Below, one piece after another: positions 24,501 through 36,500 of a stretch of 64,000 nucleotides of DNA (position 1 is the first letter of the stretch; each line of letters opens with the position of its first letter). Location: the NCBI GenBank assembly GCA_940671915.1, contig CALNVZ010003426.1:17659570-17723569 (forward strand), read 5' to 3'. The notes beneath the pieces are model-generated. The model did not search any database, was not told where the DNA came from, and saw nothing but the letters and a program-made list of their open reading frames with translations. A program made the translations under genes and the position numbers. This stretch comes from Paracentrotus lividus. Lineage: Eukaryota > Echinodermata > Echinoidea > Camarodonta > Echinidae.

Positions 24501-27500
24501 TATATATGAATCTAATGATTTACATAACTACATTTAAGATTTCATATTATTAATGTAATATCTAATACAGATGTGAAAGTACTAAAATATGATATTTGAT
24601 TACAGACAAATTTCACCTCCAATTAGGCTTGAGTAAATACTCGAAATATTTTAATGAAACTGAAAGAGGTCAGTCATATATATATATAATTTGGTTAGAG
24701 TTTACAGGTCATCTAATGCTGATATGAAACTAGTGTATCATTAAAAAAAATCTTATTATAAATCAAGTTTTTTTAAATCTCATCATTATTCAAGGATCCT
24801 GACATTAATAATAATAAGAAACAAAGAATAAGGTCCTTGAGAACAAGTTAAGATTGAAAATGTGAGTCTCAGAGTAAGGTTCACCACGGATAATGAAGAG
24901 TGTTTTAAACATTGTTAGCTGTCACTTGATTGTGGTGGCTGTCAAGGGTTGTACAAGTTCAAAAAATGGGCTCTATTCTTGTAAGGATTATGGTAGGTTT
25001 GCAATAGATCTTTATGCCTCCGCCAGCGAAGGTGGTGCCGGAGGCATTATGTTTCGGGTTGTCCGTTCCGTCCGTCGTCCGTCCGTCGTCCCTTTTCGTT
25101 CTCGCGATAACTTAAGACCGTTTGACGGATCACTTTCAAACTTGGATCATGTATGCATATGGTAGGGACAATGATCTGATTAGACTTTGGGGTCATTCGG
25201 TCAAAGGTCAAAGGTCAACAGATATTGTATGCATGAAAATGGCTGTTCTCGCATAAAAACCGTTTAGTTTGTCACTTCAAACTTGGGTAATGTGTGCCTA
25301 TGGGAGGGCAATGAACTGATTAATTTTAGGTCATGAGGTAAAGTCAAAGGTCACCAGATGTCATTGTATACATGAAAATGGTTCGTTCTCGCAATAACTT
25401 AGAACTGTGTGACGGGTCAACTTCAAACTTGAGTAATGTGGCATGAGGGGCAGTGAACTGATTAGATTTTGGGGTCAAAGGTCACATAGGTCATATGTAA
25501 TAAAAATAGTTTGTTCTTGTGATAACTAAGAACTGTGTAACGATCATCTCAAACTGGGAATTTGTGCATAGGAGAGCAATGAACTGATTAATGTGGGGAT
25601 CATGAGGTCAAGGTCAGAGAGGCCATTGTTGCATGAAATGGCTTGTTGGGTCGAAAGTCAATGTCAAGGTCAAGAGTCAATAAATATATGAATAGCTTGT
25701 CTCATATAACTCACGAACTGTTTCAGGGATCACTTCAAAAATATAATATACTATAATACATGTCAACTTGAGTGCACTGATCTGGATTAGATTGAGACTT
25801 TTTACAAGGTCAAAGATCAAGGTCAAAGACATATTTATACATGAAACATGAAAAGAACAGATGAATGTCCATATATTTCTGATCGGCAATGGCGAGCATA
25901 AATTTCGGCCGTGCGCGGTCGAGGATTCATCTAGTTATGTTAGGTTTAGGGTTAATACAGATAGGTATACTGTTAGGTCCGGGGTTGTAGTTCCTAATTG
26001 ATTATCAAAATCAAGCGCAGCCCCCTGCATGAATACCGCACTGCGTGATAATATGTCCGGAAATACAGATCCCCCTATTATTATTCCATGAGGAGGAGAG
26101 TAGTACATTCCGGTATAAACGCCGCTTGTGCGGTCACCTTGAGACACCGGCCGAGCTCTATCATTTTGTAAGCGATTTACCCATTGAGACTGACTGTATC
26201 GGCTGGGGTCTGTGGGAAAGGTGTTATACCAAATCAGCTCGTCTCCACTGGTTAATGAACAACATGGAACTATTGAGAGTAGATTTATTGAGAATATTTT
26301 ATAATTTGCATTCAGACGTGTGAAGTATGTTACTCAAGAGAAGATCAATGGAGCATGGATTCCAGAAGTACCTGAGCAATATATCACCCAAACCAACCCA
26401 GACCCTCAAGAGATCGAGACAGAACAGACTGAGCAAAGAGAAGCTAACAAGAGAAGAGAACAAACCGAGCCCCAGCGAAGAAAGCTGTCAAAATCAGAGT
26501 ACCAAACTTTGTCCTAATGTATGTGACTCATAATATCAAAATCAGACACAAGTTGCCAGAAAAGAGTCAAAAAAGCTTGCCACAAAAGTAATCTATTTTA
26601 AAAGACTTTCCCCTAATCATTTATACTCAATTTTTTTTACAGAGCATACAAGAAACATTGAAAATTCAGAAAGTAAAAAAAAAAATCCCCAATATAAGAC
26701 AATTTATTATTTTGCTGATTTCCTTTGACACTGTGCTGATTTGCTCAGCGATTAGTGTCTGATTTCGATGTGATCATCACTTATTTTCTTAGTATAATGA
26801 ATGACCCTCTTTTTCTGGTTGGGTTCTACAGGTTATATGTATATTAGACCGTCTAGTGTTGCACACAGGACTTTACTCTGAGTTAGACCCTTTCGAGTCT
26901 TGAGGGTACATATTCAATTTGATGGGCATACCAGCAGCAGAAGCTTGCTACCCAGCTCCCGAAAAATTCGTATTTGTCCCGAAAATAAGAAGGGAATACG
27001 AACAATACGAAAAGGCATTGAAAATTACGAATTTTGTCTTTTATAATGCAAATATGAATACATGGTCCTTTGCATGCAAGTGGCGCCTTGATTATCTACA
27101 ATAGCATTGTATGCAATATGATATTGAGTGCATGATCTTTGCAATACAAGCGGCGCACTACCGCTGCGGGGGGTCGAATGCGCGCGCGACACCCATGCTG
27201 TGCATTGCTGGATGGAGAAGTGAAAACATCGACTCCCCGCTCGCTACTCGCCCTAGCTTTCGGCTGTGGTAGTGCTGCGCTGGCCGGGTGCATGCAGGCG
27301 GCTGTGCGCCGCGCCTGAATAAAACGATGTGTGTACGACAACAAATACCCTGGATTTTTTAGCTGGATTAAACTTGGATTATACTGGATCTGACAATCTA
27401 TCGCATGGAATTGATTGGAGCTCAACATGGCAACTTTAGCTTCACCAAAAAAGAAAAGCAAGAAATAGACTAATGGCCTAGTATCATCACCATTTTCGAA

Positions 27501-30500
27501 AGGTGAAAACATCATGACATGCTCATCATTGCAAGGTTTGTCGTCCGATTTTTCAAGAAATTCTTACCGCGTAAGAAATATAGGATTTTTTCTTTCGTCC
27601 GAACCATGAGGTGGTTCATACGATAGCTATCCAAAAACGCATAAAATCAGCCAAATATTGAGCTGCTGGAGATGCTAGCAACAAAGCAAAAGATATCGCT
27701 AAGTTTTGTGTACCCTAGTCCCTAGGGCAAGGCTAAGGACAATTCTTGTGATGCGTGCCGATTTTTTTGCAATTTTTAGGAAATTCTTCCCCGTAAGAAA
27801 ATTACGATTTTCTCTTCAAATTACGAATTTTGAGCTCCAGAGATTACTAATTCTACTCCAAAGGTTGGCAGCTCTGCAGCAGGTATAAATGACCCTGTTG
27901 ATGTTGTGGTTGTTTTAGTTTTTTAGGATGCTGTCATTTAGTATGTGAATATTTACACAATTTCAGTTGCGTAACAAGAACAACTTGAGATGTGTAGGGT
28001 AATGGATAAAAAACAGGAGCCACTTTTTCCAGTTTTTCTCGGAATTCCATTTTTTCCCCTTTATCTGTCTTATTTCCTGGTTTCCTGACTTTTCCTGTTT
28101 TCTGTTTTAAAAAACCTGGAATATTCCTCCTTTCTGATAACGGCCTGTTTAAGAGCACAAAACTTTTTATTATCGGAAGAACTTCCAGTCAAAAACGTTT
28201 AAAAATAAATTCTTCATGAAATAAAGACGGAGTGGATACAATTGCAGTATTAAATTAGTTTTGGAATGATAACGGCCCGTTTTTAGTAGCGATTACATCC
28301 GAATAAATTCTTACGAAAATGAAGATGGATCGGGCATTAAAAAAGGTGGATTACGGGATAAATTTTTTTCCCCCACTTCCCGACCAATTATTTTGAGGTA
28401 TGTTACAAGAAACCAACATGTTATTTATTTGGCCTTAGATAGATCTTCTATATGCATGGCACAAAAAAAAAAAAAAATGAAAAGTCACTGATTTTAGGCT
28501 CTTTTATATAAAAAATTATCGCCTCGCGCTTCGCGCTCACATTGTTCAATGAGTTTAGTATATCTTCTATATAGTATACATAAGACACTGCCCCTGCCCG
28601 CCAAATATTTTCAGGGTTTCGGGAGGACACCTAGTGCATCCCTGTTAAAATATTTCCAATTCAATCCTATTGCATCATTGGTATCCAGCGTGGCTTTGGC
28701 TTGTTCAATTTAATCCTTATTCTCCAAATCATAAAAGTATCTGCACCAGCGATCATATTCATCTGTATAGTAATATTTATTACTGTTTATCATGATATTA
28801 TCAAGTTGGAGAGTTACAGACCAGGCTGCGATCTGATGTATCAGGACATAGGACTAGGTCTGGTCGCTCACCAGGGAACACCTATGCTGATTGAGGTATG
28901 TACATCCAAGTGTTAAATTGTTGGGTTGATCTGAGTACATTTGGACAAAGGACCAGTTCTGGTGGATCATCAAATCCAGGAACACCTATGCAGATTGAGG
29001 TATTTATGGCCGGTATTCTTGAAGGGTGACTAAATTAGTAGGCCTACTAACTTTAGTCACCCTTTGAGAAAATTTAGACTTCAAGGGTTTACATTCTTCC
29101 AACTTTAGGCCAAAAATAAATGTTGCCGTTGCATAACCTGCCCAACCCAAACAATATCACTTTAACAAGATTTTTTTTTTCTTAATCTGATTCCCAACTG
29201 CATAATAGTATAAAATCAATATCATCTAACCAAATAATGTCAGAATCCATCACCTATGATATTAGTATATGTTTTCCGCTTGTAATCTGAAAGGGATTCA
29301 CTCTAGTTGAGTTTGAATGATTTTGAATTGATTAACTCAAACCTCGTCTTCTCTTATTTACTATTTACTATCTTGTTTACTATAATTGTAAATATTAATT
29401 TTACTATCCTATCAATTCAGGAATTACCCAGAACAAAGAAGGTCTTGAAGCAGACAGTGCCACCACTCTGCGGGGTAAGTATGAAAACAATGAATCTCAA
29501 TGATTTTAGTAAGTTTAAGAATGCATACTACACAAAGTCAAACTATGGTGTTACTTGACTTTGAATGAATGAAGGAATTAATATTTAATCCTATTATTTC
29601 AGTACTCCAAAATTGTGTTTGTAAAATCATTAAATTGTGGAGATTTATTGGGGTTCGACATCAATGTGTGTGGGTGGTTTGAGGTTTAGCGGGCCTAAAA
29701 CCAAAAGTAGTTGGGATAGTAACTGAAGAAGTTCTAGGCAATTGGAGGCAAGAGGGTTGATAGCAGTGTATAAAAATGTTATTTCAACACATTTTCTTTG
29801 TTTTACAGGCAACCTCCTTTTAAAATGACACAATATAAAGGTGTTATTCATTATTACTTCCAATTAAACTAAGCATAGATTGTGGTTATATGGGCACTCT
29901 CCTGGTACCAATTTGTGCAATGATGTGTTCCCTGCTCAGTAAATAACAGACAAGATTGAATCCGGCTTGTCAAAGTATCGTGTTTAAAGTGGGATGGACT
30001 TTAATTTCAGAAGATCTTTGGAACTACATGAGGATGTCATCGCTATATAATATATGTTATTGTATTTTTGTAATGAATGAAATTTCTGACACCCTTTCAT
30101 GAAAATGCATATTCATCCTTTTCACCTAGTAAAATCCATTGAATTTGCAGAACAGCTTTGAGTTGTCATGGCAGTCAAGAGCCAGAAGGGGGCCAAGAGC
30201 GAAAAAGACGCAAGTCCCGCATACGTCAACAATCCTGTTCTTGCCTAAATGGCTAGTCAACTGGCACAATACTTACCAACCTTTCAGGAGGTGCAAGAAG
30301 GCGTAAAGACGATTGCCAATCTGGAAACCAAATAACCTGTTATACATTCTTTTTCTAGCCTAAATGCTAGGGCAAACTCCTTACCACTTTAATCTCTTCA
30401 AGAAGGACGTAAGACATTAGCAAACCTGAAAATAAAATGCTTGTTTAATTTCCTGTTTTGCCTAGATGGTTAGGTAATATGGCTACAATCTTTACTCACT

Positions 30501-33500
30501 TTACTGCAGTGCAAAATGAAATAAAAGGCTGTAAGCTGACCAAAGTAAATACTGGTGGCCGAATCCTGTTCTTGTCTAAAGGCTGGGCCTGCAGCGCAAC
30601 AATCACCCTTCACTTGGTGCAAGAAGGACATAAAGACAGAACCAACACAGAAATCAATAACTTCTCAACATTCCTGTTCTTCTATAAGTGGCTAGCCAAC
30701 TACTGCAACCCTCTGTTACCACTTCTCTCTATTAGAAGGATATATAAGATAGAAACCACACTGAAATAAAATTAATTTGTCAAAAAATCCTGTTCTGCAC
30801 TAATGGTTAGGCAATTACATACTCCCTTACAACATTCCGGCAGTGCAAGAAAGATGTAAAGACAGGAGCAACACTGAAATAAAAATCAAATGTCGACAAT
30901 CCTTTTTTTTGCTAAAAGTTAGGCAACTGCTCACTCCAGTACTTCTTCACTCTGTTCAACAGGGACATAAAGACTTAGCTAACACTGAAAGAAAAATATT
31001 GTCAAACCATACTGTTCTTGCAGGCAACTGCAACACCCTTATCATTCACTATGTTCATTAACAGGGACATAAGGCTTAGCTAACACGAAATGAAATATAA
31101 GTGAAAATTCTGTTCTTGCTAAATGCTAGGCAGCACTCACCACTCACTTAGGTGGCAAGAAGGACATAAGGACAATAGCCATCACTGAAATAAAATTTAG
31201 TATGAACAATCCTGTTTTTTGCCTAAAGAGCTAGGCAACTGCTCACTCCTCTACCCTTCACTCTACTCAAAACAGGGCATAAAGACCTAGCTAAGACTGT
31301 TCTTTCATATCAGCATTAGATAACACTTTTTATAAAAATTACACAATCTTGATAACATTAATTTCATACTTCCAATCTAACTGTTTGTAGAGGACTACAA
31401 ATAATTTTTTTTTGCAATAGTGAAGTGGTAGATATAAAATATACAATCAATCAAGGATGCACCAAGGAAACCCACCTTGGCACACAGAGAGAGAGAGAAA
31501 GGGAAGTAATGTAAGTGCAAGAAACTCACCTCTTTGTCTTGCCATCCACACTACAGTATCCCTCCTTCTCCAGCCTGGTGATAAGGGTCTGAGCCACACC
31601 AGTCTCAACCCCCAGCCTCTTAGCGAAAGTTGGAGCAGTCACTCTATCCATGTCTTTAGCAGCCTCCAGTGTGCGACGCCACAAGCAGGTAGCTCTGACT
31701 TGAGCCGAGTCTAACTCACTGAGATAGGGGTCAGTGGGTCCACAGTATGGATCTCCAATCTGAGGGAGAGAGAAAGAGAGAGTGGTAGAAAGAAAGAGAG
31801 AGAGGATAAGCGAGAACGAGAGTAAATGAAAGTAAGACAAAGTCAGACAAAGAGAGAAAGTAAGAATTGCAGAGAGGAAAAAAATGTTGGAGGGAGGGAG
31901 AAAGGTTGGGTGGGAGAAAGAGAGATAAAACAAATTTGCCCCCCCCCCCTTTAAGATCTCGGCCGCGGATCGCGTGATCGCGGAGAAAATTTGCACGATG
32001 GCAGAGAATGACGTAATCTACATGGTCGCATAGGTAAATTTCCCTAAATTCATATATTTTATTTTATATGAATTAATTATGCTAATTTATTCATGAAATC
32101 ATACTTTTTGCTCTAATTCACTAAATAAAGCTCCTACAGTGCTAATCTTTGGTGAAAATATTCTTTATAGCATTCCTAACAATTGTGAATGAAAAAAATT
32201 CCGGTACCAATATCGATTTCTTATGTATTTCATTGTTTTTTTAATTTCTTATGTATTTCTTTGTTTTTTGACCTTTTGTTTGGTTTTTTTTTGGTCAAAA
32301 TTGATTGCAGAATCTTTTGGAAGCTTATTCATGCTAAAATACATTAATTTTAGCCATTGAAATTGAAAATAATCATATTTTTGTGAATTACTTGAGAAAA
32401 CACTATTTGCATTGACTTTGTACACGAAATCATGTTTTTGAGTGGTTTTCGGTCTGACGGATATTTTTGAAAATTGTGCAGCGTCGCAACCGTTTGCCCG
32501 AGTTTCACGAAAATGGTTTTAAAAGATGCGCAAGACTCGAAAGTAAAAAGTCAGCGAGCGGCGTGGTCAAAAAATTTGGCGCGACAGATTTATCACAAAA
32601 AAATGTCGAGGGGGGCTATTATGGGCCCCCCCCCCCAGAGTATTAGGGTTAATCTTACCTTGCCACACTGGTTACAGTAATGTTTCTCAGGTACATCGTC
32701 TTCATGCAGAATCATGAAACAAACTGCATGCTGCCAGTACTGACATTTCTCACACTGTATCATCAGACCATCATCCTGTGTATAACAAATTCAAAATAAA
32801 TATTTGAATATTGCAATAATATGTTGTTGTTTTTTTTTCAAGAAACAAGGTCTGCACAAAGAGAAGAAATCCTAACAATAGGTATGTGGATAAGAGGAGG
32901 TGAAATGTGGGGCATGTTACATTAGTATAGAGTAGGCGTTACCCCATAATAGTTTTACCCCTTTCCCTTCCCCCTCCCCCCCCCCCTCACAAAAAAATAA
33001 TTAATCATAATACAAATAACAGCTCGTGGCCCCTTGTGGAGGTTTCCTATATTCCATGTAAAGTTGTTCAGGAAGATAAAATGAAAGTGTAGAATTTTTT
33101 TTAAATAACATAACTCTATATTTTCTATAGTAAAATCCTGGGATGGCACCCATTTTAATATCATGCTATGAGTGACAAAAAATGGCAGTCCATGTTTGTA
33201 ATGAAAGCTTTAGAACAAAATATACTTATATAGAGTAGATCAATTTAAAATCACAGTTTTTCTTAAATAAGATTATGATTTAAATCATCTTCAAAATGAC
33301 ACAACTTGCTCTATATTTATGCATTATAAAATATGTGCATGTACATAAAGGCATTTCTTCATGAGAGGTCTTTGTATGAAAAAGACTGATATCCCTTCTT
33401 TACCTCATTGCATCCACAAGGGCATTGTGGAATGGTCTCCTCATCTCTCTCCTCTTCCTCATCACCAGTCTTACTGCTCTGTGAGGCCTCATCAATCGCT

Positions 33501-36500
33501 CCTATTAATATGAATAATTGATTCGTGTTAAAAGGGCAGACTGATATTACTAATTATGTTAATTGCATTCAGAATGTAATATATGGGTCAGCTACCAATT
33601 CATTTAGGTGAAATATTCAATTAGATTTAGTCAGCATGAGTCATGATGCATATGTCTACATGTTGCTGGGGTAACAATACTACTGTATAAGCCAATATAT
33701 TTGCGTACAGATATTTTCAAGATTTTGCACTTGTTAAGGAAATTCGTGTGTCGACAATTTCACGTTTTTTGTGATGTTTTCATTACTGTAAATAGCCTTA
33801 TGTTGCAGTGGGAATTTTAGCGAAGATCAGCTCGCGAAATTCGCGAAAATAAAACCATTGCGGAAATTACCACTTATACAGTATTACAGTCACACAACGA
33901 CAATGATTCCTATTTCTAATGTCATTCATAATGCCGATTGAATTTAGAATGTAATATATAAGTGAACAATTCCTTCAGGTAAAATATCTAATCAAAATGA
34001 GTCAGCATGAGTCATCACACATCTTTACATTCTGGCGTGAAATGCCTCTCTTTTATTGATCTCCAAGTGATACCCTGTCTAAATAATAATCTGAGTAATC
34101 TTAACCCCCCCCCCCCCCCCCCCCCGGCAAAAAAAAACCCACCACAAATGATTTTCTTTTTAAAGGCGATACCATAGTAATTGTGCATTAGCAGTTAGGT
34201 TTTTTCGTTCTTGTAAACATTGGACACACTTTAGATACAAGGTTTTGTTACCCCAGCAGTTAGTAGGCAATACCTGCTCCCAAACGAACTTGATAAAGAT
34301 ATTTAAGCTTTTGTATATATATCACCTGGTACATTAGGACTGCTATTGGGCACATCCTCTGCTGTCTTTGGTCCATCTTTGACTGTAGCCTTCTCTTTAT
34401 CCTCATGAATCTACATTTAAACATTGGTTGAAATCACATCTTTTACTTTCTTTCAAATCACAGAACGATAATATATATTTTTCTTGAATCAAAATATACT
34501 ACATGTATTACCAAACAAAAACAGCACATTCATTGTACAAGTACATGTAGTATCTACATTAGGTCCTTTTTTTTTAAACACTTCTTCAAACACTGTCTTC
34601 TGTTGGATCGATATATTATCAATGACTGTTTTTTTGTTCTTTTTTGTTGTTAATTCTTTAATGACTAATACATTTCACTCAGCAAAAAATGCAGTGAAAC
34701 CGAACTCAATTAGACAATATTTTATTCATTGTGAAAAAAGTACAAAAAGGATTCTACCAAAACAGCAAAAGTATTTACTCACAAGTGTATTTATACCCAT
34801 CGTTATTTCAAGTGAATAAAAGTAAACATTCTTTGTCAGCAAAGCAATGTAAAATCATCTAATATAGAGGACAAATTGTCATCAATTGGACAAAATGGAT
34901 GGGTACATGTACATAATAACTATTACAGATTACTTCAGATATTTTAAGTTGAATTTAGAAGTTTATCGATAATTTACCTCCTCCTCCTCTTTCTCAACAT
35001 CCTCCATGTCAGACTCTTCTTGATTCTTCATTTCTTCATCATCCATCTCCTTCTCTACCTCCTCCTCCTCCTCCTCATCGTCTTCTAACCCAACTTCTTC
35101 CTTCTCTCCATCTCCTGTGGTCTTCATATCAAACTGCTTCTTGTCAGTAGTGATCCGCAGTTTCACCCTTTACAATAAAGAAAATAGCATATGCATATAG
35201 AGTAGTAGGCTTTGAATTAGTACAGATACATTCAGGGCAATCTCAACTACAAAATTACTGCAAGATGATCAGTGCCATGTGACATGAGAGTTATGATCAA
35301 TTGTAAATTTAAACCATCCACTCTGATTGGCTCACAATGGGACTTTTATTTATTAAGTCCTTGTAACAACGATCCTGATTGGCTACTATCGATATGCAGT
35401 TTTACAGTAATTCATCCCTCCCCCCCCCCTTTTTTTTTCTCTCTCTCTTGGTTGCTAAGAAAATATTCTGTGTTGGTATAAAACTAAAGCCTTCATAATG
35501 CATTTTCATTTGCACATGATAGAGATATTTCTAATTTCTAACTTAATATCTCACAAAATAAATTTTACTTACGTGTGGAAGGGCTGAAAATAAGATAAAA
35601 TGAGAAAAAATGTAGAAATTAATGCATAATTTAAAAGCTGCCAAATTTTACATGCATAAATTTAAATGTATTTTCACACAAACCAATATAAAAGTAAGAT
35701 TTTCATTTAATATCATTACACCACTTACATATCTAGAGAGTATATTTCAAATGTGTTAACAAGTATTTTGTGAAAATTTGGCAGGGAACAGTAAACAAAA
35801 ATGATACAAATCTTGTCCTTCACTGAATCTGTATGACCATGAAAAACCCTTACATTCCAGAAAGACAGCTTACAAAAAGAAGTGTTTATCTAAGGTAGAT
35901 GTTAAAGTAGTGTTTTAATTTATGGATATTATATGAACAATGTAACATATTCAACAAGATTTAAGGAAGTCAATGTGATTATTTTAGGATTACTTTAATT
36001 AGTTTGCCCATTATTTAAAGGCAGATGTAAGCCACCATATCTGCTTGATAAGCAATACAGAATCAAGTTGATCTAAATATGCATATTTGGCTCTATCAAA
36101 AAAATAGAGTGTCTGCCTTGGTCATGGTAAAGATTGTATGATCTCATGAAGCTCCTTGGTTTAATTTACAGCCGTCTTAAAGCCAATACGAACCAGAAGC
36201 CTTGTATAGCACCCCCTAAAGTCCTCAACTACTCAATCCTGCCCTGATTCCTAATCCATAATGCAACATCCCGAGTAGTGTAGTCTTATAATAAAGACCC
36301 ATTTGAAAGATGACACACTTTTTCACTACACAAAATTTTCAAACCACAATAATTACGTTACCAAGTAACAAAGCAAATATTTATCCCCTGAAAACATTTT
36401 AGTTCCTAAATGATAGGTTAATTTACACACAGTATTGTTAATAGTTATCACAGAGGGTATATTTCAAGACTAGCTTTTTATAACACACAGTCAATGAGAG

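Larger units (their letters stand above)
22989..31300. repeat. Right arm of giant inverted duplication, indel-rich
   Basis: It is the reverse complement of 14369-22868 with frequent one- to few-base indels that break all exon copies. It begins with GAAAGAAAG and ATTTCATATAAAATTGAAAT opposite the left arm and stops at the end of a 110-bp unit (..CTAGCTAAGACTG, 31300). It contains the mirrors of the GACC-rich elements (about 23095-24425 and 25012-25940) and of the 17852 element (about 26935-27880). Confidence 0.9.

Noticed and set aside
26316..30248. A second, plus-strand HORMAD gene in the right arm
   Set aside because: It is the mirror of the left arm with indels in three of the four exon copies examined and a shifted frame in the fourth, and it has no HORMA or PHD exons on the plus strand.
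31526..31996. 156-aa open frame starting upstream of HORMAD exon 14 as a separate gene
   Set aside because: Only the last 76 codons are the winged-helix exon. The N-terminal part is translation of the CT-rich intron tract and transposon edge, and a proper acceptor lies at the exon start.
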